Shown: positions 26,939-36,644, counted from the stretch's first letter. The stretch: DNA of 64,000 nucleotides from an uncultured Armatimonadota bacterium (GCA_903927025.1 CAIYLG010000015.1:1-64000), one strand, 5' to 3'. The notes: generated by a model not told the origin, from the letters alone. Translations and numbers: made by a program.

Positions 26939-27817
26939 ATGCTCCACGCCCTCTTTGCGGTTCTGCTGCTGTCCGGTCAGAAGACCGACTCCGTCGTCAT
27001 TGCCTCTGGGGCAACCCTTCAGAAGCTCGGGGGAGGCTATGCCTTTACTGAGGGACCGGTCAATGACGACCAAGGAAATGTCTACTTCACGGATCAGCCT
27101 AACGACCGAATCATGAAGTGGAACATCGACGGCTCTGTTGAGGAGTGGATGAAGCCATGCGGTCGAGCCAACGGGATGGCATTCGACAAGAAAGGAAACC
27201 TGATCGCCTGCGCAGACGAGAAAAACGAACTCTGGTCAATCTCACCTGACAAAAAGGTTGAGGTCCTCATTCACAACTACCACGGCAAGCTGATGAATGG
27301 ACCGAACGACGTATGGATTCGACCGGATGGCGGAATGTACATCACGGATCCACTCTACGCACGACCCTACTGGAAGCGCCGCCCAGAGTCCGAGCTCCCT
27401 GGCAACCACGTTTACTTCCTATCGCCGAACCGCAAGAGCATTGCTCAGGTAACTCGCGACCTAAAGACCCCTAACGGAATCGTCGGCACGCCGGACGGCT
27501 ACTACCTCTACGTTGCAGATTTGGGCCTAAATGAGACGTTTCGGTATCGAATTCAGAAGGATGGCAACCTCAGCGAGAAGACGCTGTTTTGCAAGCTTGG
27601 CTCAGATGGAATGACTCTGGACGCAAAGGGTAACGTCTACCTTTCGGGCAAGGGAGTTACCGTTTTCGATAAAACGGGTCACCAGATTGAATACATTCCA
27701 GTGCCCGAGAGCTGGGTCGGTCACGTATGCTTCGGCGGAAAGGATCACTCACTGCTCTTCATCACGGCAAGCAATGGAATTTATGGCCTGCAGATGAAAA
27801 ACCGCGGGGCCTACTAG
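26939..27817 (+). CDS. SMP-30/gluconolactonase family protein, exported
   Basis: From ATG at 26939 the product has 292 residues with a short signal-like start (MLHALFAVLLLSGQ). It is a six-bladed propeller of the SMP-30/gluconolactonase/LRE type. The metal ligands can be placed: Glu in FTEGPVND, Asn in NGPNDVWI and Asp in VADLGLNE. Such enzymes hydrolyse sugar lactones; the substrate here is unknown. The frame is open much further upstream to 26765, but that part overlaps argG and has no family likeness. Confidence 0.88.
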   Translation: MLHALFAVLLLSGQKTDSVVIASGATLQKLGGGYAFTEGPVNDDQGNVYFTDQPNDRIMKWNIDGSVEEWMKPCGRANGMAFDKKGNLIACADEKNELWSISPDKKVEVLIHNYHGKLMNGPNDVWIRPDGGMYITDPLYARPYWKRRPESELPGNHVYFLSPNRKSIAQVTRDLKTPNGIVGTPDGYYLYVADLGLNETFRYRIQKDGNLSEKTLFCKLGSDGMTLDAKGNVYLSGKGVTVFDKTGHQIEYIPVPESWVGHVCFGGKDHSLLFITASNGIYGLQMKNRGAY

Positions 27818-27872
27818 GTCTCTTCTCGACAGTTAAGAATAAGGTCCCAAGGCGGCGGCCGCTCCCCTTGGG

Positions 27873-27894
27873 CCAGGTTCATACCTGGTATGAT
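27873..27894 (+). promoter_or_regulatory. Inverted repeat and -10 element before the export gene
   Basis: CCAGGT-TCAT-ACCTGG (27873-27888) is a perfect inverted repeat directly touching TATGAT (27889-27894), which ends 11 bases before the ATG at 27906. It looks like an operator over the promoter of the polysaccharide locus. A second inverted repeat, CCCAAGG to CCTTGGG, lies at 27846-27872 and may end the upstream transcript. Confidence 0.5.
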
Positions 27895-27905
27895 TCGCTT
27901 TCACC

Positions 27906-29108
27906 ATGCATTCCAGCTTTGCAAATAATCGTGGATTCGGAAGCGTCGGTCTGGCTAAGTTAGTCGCCTGTCTCCTCTTCGCCGCCTGCTTCTGCTTCGG
28001 CATGGGGCAAGTCCAGTCCGAGCCGTACAAGCTTGGCCCCGAAGACGTGATTTCCGTCGCAGTGAGGAACCACATTGAGTTCTCTGGAGACTTTGTTATT
28101 CCGGCCGACGGCATTGTGGATTTGCCTTTGGCGGGAACGACCAAGATTGATGGCAAAACCCTTGCGCAGGTACGAGAAATCATTTTCGGATATCTGAGAA
28201 AGCGGCTCGTCACCCCGGAAATCAACGTTGTCCTTAAAATGCCTCGAATTCGGCGCGTCTTCGTTGAAGGCGCTGTGCGAGCAAGCGTGCCCATCGACTA
28301 TAAACCGGGCTTTCGAATCAGCGAAGTTCTGGCTGGAGCCGGTGGTCTTCCTGATGCCGTACAGCCGATTGACTGCAAAGTAACTCTGCTCCACGCTGGC
28401 ACGAACAAGGTTGATGAAGTTGCCCTGAGCGACGTTTACGCTGGAAAGAAGTCGGCTAACTTACCGGTCCAACCGGGTGACGTCGTCACTGTCATCACCT
28501 TGGAATCCATTCCCGTGTACGTGGTTGGACAAGTCAAGGTGCCCGGAGTTATCCGAATGCGAACCGACCAGGTAACCCTGATGGCATCCATCGCGATGGC
28601 TGGCGGGTTGCTCCCAACCGCATCTACCTCTGGGGTTACGATTACCCACTCCAACGGTCAGGTCCAGAAAGTTGACATCACTGGTGTTGTGCTGAACGGA
28701 GAAAAGGCGAAGCTGCCAACACTGAAGTCAGGCGACCTGATCAGTGTTCCAGAGCTTCAGTCCCGTTTCGCAGTAACCGGACTAGTCAAGGTCCCCGGTC
28801 TATTCCCTCTTCCTGATGGAAAATCCTATCGGCTCAGTGATGCTATCGCCCTTGCCGGTGGCTGGGACACTAAGCGGGCTCGAATGAGCCGGATTGCCCT
28901 GTTGCGAAACGATCATGGCAAGATGAAGCGAATCGTGATCAACTATGGCCTCTTCCTCACGAAGGGAGATGCGACCCAGAATGTTGAACTCCAAGCAGGC
29001 GACGTCCTTTACATCCCGGAGACAAACTCCATCGATTGGGGTGTGATTCTGCAGGCAGTCTCAGCTTCCTACTATATCGTCAACGCAAACAACCTTCTCA
29101 AACAGTAA
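27906..29108 (+). CDS. Polysaccharide export protein, Wza-like
   Basis: The 400-residue protein has a signal peptide (hydrophobic 16-34), then the Poly_export domain (YKLGPEDVISVAVRNH to VVLKMPRIRRVFVEGAV, about 42-120), followed by three SLBB repeats, the last two opening with VYVVGQVKVPGVIRM and FAVTGLVKVPGLFPL. Wza-like proteins form the outer channel for capsule or exopolysaccharide. No lipobox Cys is placed as in E. coli Wza. It is the first gene of the glycan locus and is followed by a strong terminator, so it is probably a single-gene transcript. Confidence 0.92.
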   Translation: MHSSFANNRGFGSVGLAKLVACLLFAACFCFGMGQVQSEPYKLGPEDVISVAVRNHIEFSGDFVIPADGIVDLPLAGTTKIDGKTLAQVREIIFGYLRKRLVTPEINVVLKMPRIRRVFVEGAVRASVPIDYKPGFRISEVLAGAGGLPDAVQPIDCKVTLLHAGTNKVDEVALSDVYAGKKSANLPVQPGDVVTVITLESIPVYVVGQVKVPGVIRMRTDQVTLMASIAMAGGLLPTASTSGVTITHSNGQVQKVDITGVVLNGEKAKLPTLKSGDLISVPELQSRFAVTGLVKVPGLFPLPDGKSYRLSDAIALAGGWDTKRARMSRIALLRNDHGKMKRIVINYGLFLTKGDATQNVELQAGDVLYIPETNSIDWGVILQAVSASYYIVNANNLLKQ

Positions 29109-29125
29109 CCAGACCTGTTTGAAAG

Positions 29126-29162
29126 AGCCCACCCAGACTGACGGTCAGGGTGGGCTTCTTTG
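29126..29162 (+). terminator. Rho-independent terminator
   Basis: AGCCCACCC (29126-29134) pairs with GGGTGGGCT (29148-29156) over a 13-base loop and is followed by TCTTTG. It lies 18 bases after the export gene stop. Confidence 0.8.
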
Positions 29163-29263
29163 TGCCTGATTGAGTGTCATGCATGACGATGTCAATATCA
29201 AGCCAATAGACCTAATGAAGGATAATTGCCAGGTTCGCCTCGTGCCTTAACGAAAGCCCATGT

Positions 29264-29269
29264 TATAAT
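29264..29269 (+). promoter_or_regulatory. -10 element before the membrane epimerase gene
   Basis: A perfect TATAAT sits 38 bases before the ATG at 29308, and GGAGGGCGAAAG provides a ribosome site. No good -35 is visible at normal spacing. Confidence 0.5.
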
Positions 29270-29307
29270 TAGTACTTCTATTTCTATTTGTTTCCGGAGG
29301 GCGAAAG

Positions 29308-30810
29308 ATGTCGACGGTTGGGATTAAATCTCGTCGCATACATACTGATTTTGCGTTGAAGCTCGCGGTGGATACCGCGTTGGTCAACATAGCCTTGATG
29401 GGCGGTTTTATGTTCCATCGCATCTGGGTCGAGCATAAGCTTCCCAGTGTTCAGCAGGGAGACTCATCCCGATACGTCTTATTAACGGGACTTTTTCTGC
29501 TCATTAGCGCGATGCCGCGTCTTCTGGCCCAGATCCCAGAGCCCAAGCGCGCATTAGAATCTCTGCCGACAGTTTTGGGAACTTTCTCCCTTTACGGCGT
29601 TCTAACAGTTCTCTTCCCAGCCCGCTTTGGCGAGCCTTTGTCTGTGCTGGCGACCAGCACTGGGCTCGGCCTACTCTTCATCGTTGGAACCCGTATGAAA
29701 ACAGTTGCAGCCGACAAGACCACACAGCCTGCTCGCACGAGCCTGTTCCCCGAGAAGCGGATCAAGAAGGTACTTGTGATCGGGGGTGCAGGTCACGTTG
29801 GAGCGGTCCTGGTGCCGAAGCTCCTTGAGCGCGGATATACAGTTAGAGTGCTTGATCGCCTAGCCTTCGGGGCGGGCTCTCTCGAGTCATGCCGATCAAA
29901 CCGCCGATTCCAACTGATTCAGGGTGATTTTCGCGACCTGCATGTCGTGGTGAGGGCCATGAGCGGTGTGGATGCGGTTGTCCATCTTGGAGCTGTTTTG
30001 TCAGATCCTGACTACTGCGGAGATGAAGACCGGTTGATGGAGACAAACTTGATCGCCTCCAGGCTTATCGCTTCCTGCGCCAAGGCTGTCAATGTCCGAC
30101 GCTTTGTGTATGCAAGCTCCTGTGCGGTCTATGGCACTCAGGATGGAGTTTACGACGAAGAGTCTGAAACTGCACCTGAGACACTCTTTGCAAGAATCAA
30201 GGCAGAGTCAGAAGCCGAAATACGGCGACTTTGCGGCAACCGCCTTCAACCTACGATCATCCGATTTGGCACCGTTTTCGGAATCGGCGAAAACAGCAGA
30301 TTCGACCTGGTCGTAAATTTCCTGGCATCTGCCGCCAGAATGCCGGGAAAGGTCACGCTCCACTCAAGAGAGCACCGACGTCCCTTTATTCATGTGGCCG
30401 ATGCGGCTGACGCGGTTGTTCTCGTGCTCGATTCAAAATGCGCTGTCGTCAGGGGGCACGTTTTCAATGTGGGATCAGAAGATCAGTGCCGGACGTTGGA
30501 TGAGCTGGCCTCAACAATCCGAAAAGTTGCCCCAACTGCAAATGTTGAGGTTGAATCGGAATCCACTGGCGGCTCCAGACACCTGGTTCAGTTTTCCAAA
30601 ATCAGGTCCCAGCTAGGTTTCCAGCCGTCTTGGACAATAGAGGCGGGAATCAAGCAGATTGTGGATCGAACGGAACCTGACCAGCCGTTTCAAGGCACAA
30701 TAGGCATGCCTGCAAAAGCGGATTTGATGACAGATGAAATGGTGCTCCAGTTCGTCGCTGGGGAGACTCCTGCACTTCGATGTTTTGGCGACCAGACGAT
30801 GCTTTACTAG
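29308..30810 (+). CDS. Membrane-anchored SDR epimerase-like protein, catalytic Tyr replaced
   Basis: Four hydrophobic segments (about 18-40, 55-76, 87-104, 110-130) come before an extended-SDR domain with the NAD loop VLVIGGAGHVGAVLVPKLL (155-173), SSCAVYG (270-276) and a Rossmann body like UDP-glucose 4-epimerases. Membrane helices in front of an SDR domain recall polysaccharide 4,6-dehydratases of the CapD type, though here the fold is shorter. The YxxxK catalytic pair reads FARIK (294-298): the Tyr is Phe. Most SDR enzymes need this Tyr, so the protein may be inactive, use another acid, or have a structural role. It has a good ribosome site and belongs to the glycan locus. Confidence 0.8.
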   Translation: MSTVGIKSRRIHTDFALKLAVDTALVNIALMGGFMFHRIWVEHKLPSVQQGDSSRYVLLTGLFLLISAMPRLLAQIPEPKRALESLPTVLGTFSLYGVLTVLFPARFGEPLSVLATSTGLGLLFIVGTRMKTVAADKTTQPARTSLFPEKRIKKVLVIGGAGHVGAVLVPKLLERGYTVRVLDRLAFGAGSLESCRSNRRFQLIQGDFRDLHVVVRAMSGVDAVVHLGAVLSDPDYCGDEDRLMETNLIASRLIASCAKAVNVRRFVYASSCAVYGTQDGVYDEESETAPETLFARIKAESEAEIRRLCGNRLQPTIIRFGTVFGIGENSRFDLVVNFLASAARMPGKVTLHSREHRRPFIHVADAADAVVLVLDSKCAVVRGHVFNVGSEDQCRTLDELASTIRKVAPTANVEVESESTGGSRHLVQFSKIRSQLGFQPSWTIEAGIKQIVDRTEPDQPFQGTIGMPAKADLMTDEMVLQFVAGETPALRCFGDQTMLY

Positions 30811-30833
30811 GCGTTTTATCGATCCAAGCGACG

Positions 30834-30861
30834 TTGCTTGAGTTCTGATTCTCAATAGACT
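30834..30861 (+). promoter_or_regulatory. Promoter of the nucleotidyltransferase gene, probably leaderless
   Basis: TTGCTT (30834-30839) and TAGACT (30856-30861) are 16 bases apart. The -10 ends six bases before the ATG, which leaves no room for a ribosome site. Confidence 0.5.
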
Positions 30862-30867
30862 ATCGCA

Positions 30868-31599
30868 ATGGACTCAACTTCAAATTCTCCACTTGATGTC
30901 GTTCTTCTCGTCGGAGGACTTGGTACGCGGTTAAGATCGGTCCTAGGAGACTCCACGCCCAAAGCGTTGGCTCTGATAAAAGGGCGCCCTTTCTTGTGGT
31001 ATCTCCTTCACCACATCGCCGCTCAGGGCTTTGACCAGGTAACTCTTGCCACCGCTCACCTCAGCGATTCCTTCAAAGAAGATCTGCAGAGCTACGTGCC
31101 AGAAGGGATGACGATTCAGTTCTCATTTGAGGCATCTCCAAGAGGCACCGGCGGTGCGATCGTTCAGGCTTATGGAGTCGTCCAATCCTCTCCGTTCATC
31201 GCAATGAATGGGGATGTGTTCGTGAAGGTGCCGCTTCAGCAGATGGTGGAAGAGCACCGGCGGACTGGCGCAAAGGCGACCCTCGCGATCGTTGAGGTGG
31301 ACAATGTGGCGCGATTTGGCACAGTACGGGCTGATGACGACCACCAAATTGAAGCGTTCCTGGAAAAGACTGGAATCGAATCTCCAGGCTGGATCAGCGC
31401 CGGTGTTTACGTACTGAGCGCGGAAGCGCTTAGTGAGATTATGGAAATGGAAGTCTCTTCCATTGAGCGAGATGTCTTTCCAAAGCTTGTTGGGAACGGC
31501 CTCTATGCCTTTCCAGTGATCTCACCCTTTATTGACATCGGACTGCCAGAAACCTTGGAGGCAGCAGGAAAGTTCTTTGAAGAGTGTGGATATGCCTAA
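30868..31599 (+). CDS. hddC: Heptose-1-phosphate guanylyltransferase-like nucleotidyltransferase
   Basis: The 243-residue protein has the sugar-1-phosphate nucleotidyltransferase signature VGGLGTRLRSVLGDSTPKAL near residues 15-34 and the metal Asp in FIAMNGDVFVK, and ends near 240 without an extra acyltransferase domain. Size and style match HddC, which makes GDP-D-glycero-alpha-D-manno-heptose. The overlapping GmhB phosphatase gene downstream supports heptose as the sugar. A mannose- or glucose-1-phosphate enzyme is the main alternative. The usual alpha-pathway kinase HddA is not in the window. Confidence 0.75.
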   Translation: MDSTSNSPLDVVLLVGGLGTRLRSVLGDSTPKALALIKGRPFLWYLLHHIAAQGFDQVTLATAHLSDSFKEDLQSYVPEGMTIQFSFEASPRGTGGAIVQAYGVVQSSPFIAMNGDVFVKVPLQQMVEEHRRTGAKATLAIVEVDNVARFGTVRADDDHQIEAFLEKTGIESPGWISAGVYVLSAEALSEIMEMEVSSIERDVFPKLVGNGLYAFPVISPFIDIGLPETLEAAGKFFEECGYA

Positions 31600-32137
31600 G
31601 AGATATCTATTGCTTGATCGAGATGGAACCCTGATCGTTGAGCAGGACAACCTTCACGACCCTGACGGGGTCGTCATTATTCCCGGTGCCGTAGAGGCCT
31701 TGCGCAGGTTTGTCGACGCAGGTTGGGGATTGGCGGTTGTGACGAACCAGTCTGGGGTGGCCAGGAAGATATTCACCCTTGAGCAGATGCACTCGGTGAA
31801 CGAGAGGGTCCAGAATTTGCTTGAGGAGCAAGGAATCAAGATCGAGAAGTTCTACGCCTGTGTTCATGCCCCTGAAATATCTGAGTGCACTTGCAGGAAG
31901 CCAAAGCCTGGTCTTGTGCAACAGGCTGTAAGCGATCTTGGACTTGAGCCCAACGCGTCGATGATGGTCGGAGATAAAGGATCTGACATCGGCCTCGGAA
32001 AGAACGTGGGTGCAGTCACCGTGCTGGTGAGAACCGGGTACGGACAGAAGGAACAGCACCGGTCGGACCTCGATCCCGATTATATCGTCGACTCTGTGGC
32101 AGATCTTTGCCCAACGATGGCGGACAGCAGGATTTGA
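31592..32137 (+). CDS. gmhB: D-glycero-D-manno-heptose 1,7-bisphosphate 7-phosphatase, copy 1
   Basis: From ATG at 31592 the product has 181 residues and is a HAD-family phosphatase of the GmhB type. The nucleophile motif is LLLDRDGTLI, the second motif VVTNQSGVAR, and the zinc site reads C-V-H, then C-T-C before RKPKPG. The last motif is MMVGDKGSDIGLGKN. It overlaps the hddC-like gene by eight bases, so the two act together. A second paralogue is at 47191-47721; which one serves the alpha or the beta heptose form cannot be told from sequence alone. Confidence 0.9.
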   Translation: MPKRYLLLDRDGTLIVEQDNLHDPDGVVIIPGAVEALRRFVDAGWGLAVVTNQSGVARKIFTLEQMHSVNERVQNLLEEQGIKIEKFYACVHAPEISECTCRKPKPGLVQQAVSDLGLEPNASMMVGDKGSDIGLGKNVGAVTVLVRTGYGQKEQHRSDLDPDYIVDSVADLCPTMADSRI

Positions 32138-32324
32138 AGTTTGTTCTCCACGCCGGGTCTTTAGGTTCCTCCTTTTGGCGTTTACTCGCTTCAAACGGAA
32201 GCGGGTTGGTATATTTGAACCTGGGCTTCAGAAGAAGACGTTTGGATGAGTCTGGTACGCGTGCGCCGCACCCAGAATGTGTTCAGCCAGGGCAACCTGA
32301 GGGGCTCAAGTTTTTTTACTGTTT

Positions 32325-33098
32325 ATGAGCCAATCTGAGAACGCATTGACAGACTATCGCCAGATCCTCGGCATAAACTTTTTTGTAGGAAACTGCGAAA
32401 AGGCAATTGAGTTGATGCTTAAGAATAAGGGGCTTTTGGTGGTTCCATCCGGACCTGGCCTAAAGGACCTAGGGACCCATCCCAAATATCGAGAAGCTCT
32501 GCTTGGCGCCGACATGGCAATCACCGACAGTGCATTGATGGTGATGCTGTGGAATTTCATTCAGCACGACAAAGTTGTCCGAGTTTCTGGCCTCGAATAT
32601 ATCAACAAGTTTTTGGAACAACCCGACATCAAAGACTCACAAAAAGTGATGTGGATAATGGCGGGCGAAGAAAGCAGCAAACGCAACCTGGAATGGCTTG
32701 GATTAAAGGGGATCTCCGTTCCAGAAGAAAACGTTTACATTGCTCCCTTCTATGGCAAGAACGTTGAGGACGAGGTGTTGCTGGAGAGAATCAGAAAAGT
32801 GATGCCCCAGCACATCATCGTGACGGTTGGAGGAGGAACCCAGGAACCACTTGGCTACTACATCAGAAAGAACCTTGACTTTAAGCCAGGAATTCACTGC
32901 ATCGGTGCGGCAATCGCATTTCTCAGTGGAGACCAAGTCAAGATTCCGATGTGGGCAGACAAGCTGTATCTGGGATGGTTGATTCGATGCCTCTCCCAAC
33001 CAAGCCGCTACGTTCCACGATATTGGGAGGCATTTCGCTTAGTGCCGCTCATGCTAAAGTATCGTGCGAAGCTACCCGACGACGTGTCTGGCAAGTAA
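32325..33098 (+). CDS. WecG/TagA/CpsF-type glycosyltransferase
   Basis: The 257-residue protein carries the family pattern: ILGINFFVGNCEKAIELM, SGPGLKDLGTHPKYREALLGADMAITDS with the conserved Asp, and the late VTVGGGTQEP (usual VGLGAPKQE) and CIGAAIAFLSGD segments. Family GT26 enzymes transfer ManNAcA, ManNAc or glucose to a lipid-linked sugar in glycan assembly. The start is ATG at 32325. The 187 bases before it contain no supported gene. Confidence 0.88.
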   Translation: MSQSENALTDYRQILGINFFVGNCEKAIELMLKNKGLLVVPSGPGLKDLGTHPKYREALLGADMAITDSALMVMLWNFIQHDKVVRVSGLEYINKFLEQPDIKDSQKVMWIMAGEESSKRNLEWLGLKGISVPEENVYIAPFYGKNVEDEVLLERIRKVMPQHIIVTVGGGTQEPLGYYIRKNLDFKPGIHCIGAAIAFLSGDQVKIPMWADKLYLGWLIRCLSQPSRYVPRYWEAFRLVPLMLKYRAKLPDDVSGK

Positions 33099-33246
33099 AT
33101 TTCGATCGAAAATCCGAGGGCGCGGTGATGCACCCATCATTCTGCTCGGCGCCCCTTTTGCGGGGAACCAGGCGCAAATAATTAGCAGATATTGGACGAG
33201 TGCCCTGCACTTGCCCACTCATTAAAAAACGAGAGGAGCTATCCAT

Positions 33247-34293
33247 TTGAAGAAAGCGTTAATTACAGGCATCGGAGGTCAGGACGGTTCGTACCTAGCC
33301 GAGTTGCTCCTGGAAAAGGGTTACGAGGTTCATGGAATTGTTCGAAGGTCGTCGACTTTCACCACTGACCGCATCGATCACCTGTACGAAGACCCACATG
33401 CGCCGCACGCTCGACTGAAGCTCCACTACGGAGATCTTGCCGACGGCACATGTCTCAAAAAGGTCATTAGTTCCGTAGAGCCGGATGAGGTCTATAACCT
33501 GGGTGCTCAGTCTCACGTTGCCGTATCGTTCCAGTTGCCCGAGTACACAGCAGATGTAGATGCCCTAGGAGTTTTGAGACTCCTGGAAGGGATCCGAGAG
33601 TTTAGAGATCGGACAGGAAAAGACGTAAAGATGTACCAGGCTGGAACATCTGAAATGTTCGGCTCGGCACCAGCTCCGCAGTCCGAGGCCACTCGGTTCC
33701 AACCTCGCTCTCCTTACGCTGTCGCCAAAATGTACGCTCACTATCAGGTGATCAATCACCGTGAGTCCTACAACATGTTTGCCGCCAACGGAATCCTGTT
33801 CAACCACGAGTCAGAGAGACGCGGCGAAACGTTTGTGACCCGTAAAATCACTCGGGCTGCAACCCGCATCAAGCTCGGTCTTCAGCCCAAGCTGTACCTC
33901 GGAAATATCGATTCGATCCGAGACTGGGGTCATGCTCAGGACTACGTTGAAGCCATGTGGCTGATTCTGCAGCACCACGAGCCAGATGACTTTGTCGTCG
34001 CCACAGGAGAGAGCTGGACAGTTCGCGAGTTCCTCAACGAAGTCTTCGGCCGACTTGATCTGGTCTGGCAGGATTACGTCGAGATCGACCAGCGATACAT
34101 GAGACCAGCTGAAGTTGAAAACCTGCAGGGCATCTCAGACAAAGCTCGAACGGTTCTTGGCTGGAAACCCAAGATCTCGTTCAAAGAGCTCGTCGACCGA
34201 ATGGTTGAGAATGACCTCAAACTGGCGTCTCAGGAACGAGACCTTAAGCATGGCGGGCACACGATGGTGCTTCGCGGAGCAGCCACACAGTAG
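33247..34293 (+). CDS. gmd: GDP-mannose 4,6-dehydratase
   Basis: The 348-residue extended SDR enzyme turns GDP-D-mannose into GDP-4-keto-6-deoxy-mannose. The NADP loop is [20 protein letters not shown], followed by [10 protein letters not shown], the active site [11 protein letters not shown] and [11 protein letters not shown] with the YxxxK pair intact, and [16 protein letters not shown], all typical of Gmd. The start is TTG, set by GAGAGGAGC upstream. The partner gene fcl follows on the opposite strand. Confidence 0.95.
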   Translation: MKKALITGIGGQDGSYLAELLLEKGYEVHGIVRRSSTFTTDRIDHLYEDPHAPHARLKLHYGDLADGTCLKKVISSVEPDEVYNLGAQSHVAVSFQLPEYTADVDALGVLRLLEGIREFRDRTGKDVKMYQAGTSEMFGSAPAPQSEATRFQPRSPYAVAKMYAHYQVINHRESYNMFAANGILFNHESERRGETFVTRKITRAATRIKLGLQPKLYLGNIDSIRDWGHAQDYVEAMWLILQHHEPDDFVVATGESWTVREFLNEVFGRLDLVWQDYVEIDQRYMRPAEVENLQGISDKARTVLGWKPKISFKELVDRMVENDLKLASQERDLKHGGHTMVLRGAATQ

Positions 34294-34307
34294 TTGGCCT
34301 AAAGCGA

Positions 34308-34331
34308 AAGCAGCCGCTCAGGCGGCTGCTT
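34308..34331. terminator. Bidirectional terminator between gmd and fcl
   Basis: AAGCAGCCGC (34308-34317) pairs with GCGGCTGCTT (34322-34331) over a TCAG loop, with CGTTTTC after it on the plus strand and CGCTTT on the minus strand. The loop holds the TGA stop of the convergent fcl gene (34318-34320), so fcl ends inside the stem-loop. Confidence 0.75.
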
Positions 34332-35253
34332 CGTTTTCTAAGAACCACTTATAGGTTTTCGACAGCCCGTCCGTGAGACTTGTCTTGGCTTTCCATCCTG
34401 CTTCAGCAAGCCTGGACACATCCAACAGCTTGCGCGGTGTTCCATCGGGCTTGGAGCGATCAAATACCAATTCGCCCTCATAGCCGACGGTTTCCATGAT
34501 CGCAAGCGCCAATTCTCGGATGGTGCAGTCTTCTCCTGTCCCAATGTTGAAGATTTCCTTTCCGTCGTAGCTCTCCATTAAGAACACACAAGCATCGGCG
34601 AGGTCCTCGCAGTAGAGAAACTCCCGCATCGGGGTGCCGCTCCCCCAGATCATAAACTCTGAACTTCCCTGCTCTTTCGCTTCGTGAACCTTTCTCATTA
34701 GTGCAGGCAGCACGTGGGAAGACTGAAGATCGAAGTTGTCACCCGGACCGTAGAGGTTGGTCGGCATCACTGAAATTGCCTTGAAGCCATACTGGTCGCG
34801 ATAAGCCTCGCACATCTTGATGCCAGCTATCTTCGCGACAGCATATGGCTCATTGGTCGGCTCAAGAGCACCCGTCAGAAGGTACTCCTCTTTGATTGGC
34901 TGAGGAGCCAGCTTTGGATATATACAAGAAGAGCCTAGAAACAACAACTTTTCGGCACCATTCACATAGGCGTTGTGGATGATGTTGTTTTGAATCTGAA
35001 GGTTGTCATAGATGAATTCCGCTCGGAGCGTGTTGTTCGCGAGAATTCCTCCCACTTTCGCGGCCGCTTGAAAAATGTACTCGGGCTTTTCGGTCTCAAA
35101 GAAAGCCTTCGTTGCGGAAGAGTCCCTCAGGTCCAGTTCTTTGCTGGTTCTCAGAAGGAGGTTAGTGTAACCAGCCTCTGTAAGTTTCCGCGCAATAGCG
35201 CTTCCTACCATTCCACGGTGACCGGCGACGTAGATCTTGCTGTCCTTTCTCAT
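34318..35253 (-). CDS. fcl: GDP-L-fucose synthase
   Basis: From ATG at 35253 the product has 311 residues, the normal length. It makes GDP-L-fucose from the product of Gmd by epimerisation and NADPH reduction. [18 protein letters not shown] is the NADP loop, [15 protein letters not shown] and [15 protein letters not shown] give the Ser and the YxxxK pair, and [20 protein letters not shown] is typical. The frame continues 20 codons upstream but without likeness. With gmd it shows that fucose or a related deoxysugar enters the glycan. Confidence 0.95.
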   Translation of the reverse strand: MRKDSKIYVAGHRGMVGSAIARKLTEAGYTNLLLRTSKELDLRDSSATKAFFETEKPEYIFQAAAKVGGILANNTLRAEFIYDNLQIQNNIIHNAYVNGAEKLLFLGSSCIYPKLAPQPIKEEYLLTGALEPTNEPYAVAKIAGIKMCEAYRDQYGFKAISVMPTNLYGPGDNFDLQSSHVLPALMRKVHEAKEQGSSEFMIWGSGTPMREFLYCEDLADACVFLMESYDGKEIFNIGTGEDCTIRELALAIMETVGYEGELVFDRSKPDGTPRKLLDVSRLAEAGWKAKTSLTDGLSKTYKWFLENEAAA

Positions 35254-35495
35254 ATCAGTTGCATCAAGGCAGTTGGGCTCATTTCGAGCGGAAGGAAGAA
35301 TGTCTCGGGCCACGATGCCTCGAATTCATGCTGTCTAGCAGGCGTTTAGTCCGACGGGGACGGATGGTATAGTGGCATCGAATCCTGCGAGATGTAAAGT
35401 CCGCTGACTCGATGGCAACCGTTTAATTGCACCGCAGCATGAATGGTCAAGCACACCTCAGCTTGACGCGGATTCAAGTGATTAGAGTAAAGGAA

Positions 35496-36644
35496 ATGAG
35501 GCTGCTTCATGTTACTGGGTCGGCGAAGCTTTCGAGTGGCGGACCAATAGAAGGAATTCGTCAACGCGCTGTGCACCTAAAGCAGATGGGGCACAGCGTC
35601 GAAATCGTCACGCTTGACGCCCCTGACGCGAACGACATCAGCCACCTAGGAGTTCCAGTCCACGCGATGGGGCTACCGACGGATGCGTTCAATTACACTC
35701 CCAATCTTCGACCCTGGCTTGAGGCCCACAAGGATGACTACGATGCCTTCATCGTTCACGGACTTTGGCGATATCACGGCTGGGCGATGCATCAGGTGGC
35801 TCGGAAGCATAGGCTTCCCTACTTCGTGTTCACACATGGAATGTTGGACCCTTGGTTCAACAAGGCGTATCCCCTAAAGAAGCTCAAGAAGATGGCGTAT
35901 TGGCCGTGGGAATACCAAGTTCTGCGCGACGCGAGGGCCGTCCTGTTTACGACTGAAGAAGAGCGCATCATGGCTCGAGAGTCGTTTAGGCCCTACCAAG
36001 TGGTCGAGCGAGTTGTCCCTTACGGTACTTCCACCCCACCAACGCCCAAACCCGACCATGACAAAGCGTTCCGACAGCTTGTTCCCGGAATCGAGGATCG
36101 CAGAGTTTTACTGTGCCTCGGAAGAATTCACCCCAAAAAGGGTCATGACATTCTGATTGAAGCATTCGCATCAGTGCTCGGCGACCGCAAAGAGTGGGTT
36201 CTAGTTATTGCCGGACCTGATCAAGAGGGTTGGAAGACTCAACTGGTTGAACTCGCAACCAAGCTGGGAGTCGAGGATCGAGTTTTATGGCCAGGAATGC
36301 TGAAAGGGGATGCAAAATGGGGCGCTTTCCGGGCAGCGGATGCCTTCATCCTTCCGAGCCACCAAGAAAACTTTGGAATATCAGTCGCTGAGGCGCTTGG
36401 ATCTGGGACACCTGTATTCATTTCAGACAAGGTCAATATCTGGCGAGAAATCCTCGCGGAAAAGGCTGGAGAAGTTGCACCAGATACGGTGGAAGGCACG
36501 AAACTTCTCCTCGAAAAGCTTGTCGCCCTTTCAAAGAAAGACCTTGATCAGATGTCATCTCATGCGGAGAGCTGCTTTGCAAAGCACTTTGAAGCTTCTC
36601 GCATGGCGACTGGACTGCTGGAAGTCATCCATGAACTCGGATGA
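35496..36644 (+). CDS. Glycosyltransferase family 4
   Basis: From ATG at 35496 the product has 382 residues with a GT-B fold. The N-terminal SGGPIEGIRQRAVHLKQMGHSVEIVT is the acceptor-side motif, LCLGRIHPKKGHDILIEAFA opens the nucleotide domain, and ENFGISVAEALGSGTPV contains the E-x7-E pair. The linkage formed is unknown. An AAAGGA site lies just before the ATG; upstream codons back to 35427 are not supported. Confidence 0.9.
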   Translation: MRLLHVTGSAKLSSGGPIEGIRQRAVHLKQMGHSVEIVTLDAPDANDISHLGVPVHAMGLPTDAFNYTPNLRPWLEAHKDDYDAFIVHGLWRYHGWAMHQVARKHRLPYFVFTHGMLDPWFNKAYPLKKLKKMAYWPWEYQVLRDARAVLFTTEEERIMARESFRPYQVVERVVPYGTSTPPTPKPDHDKAFRQLVPGIEDRRVLLCLGRIHPKKGHDILIEAFASVLGDRKEWVLVIAGPDQEGWKTQLVELATKLGVEDRVLWPGMLKGDAKWGAFRAADAFILPSHQENFGISVAEALGSGTPVFISDKVNIWREILAEKAGEVAPDTVEGTKLLLEKLVALSKKDLDQMSSHAESCFAKHFEASRMATGLLEVIHELG

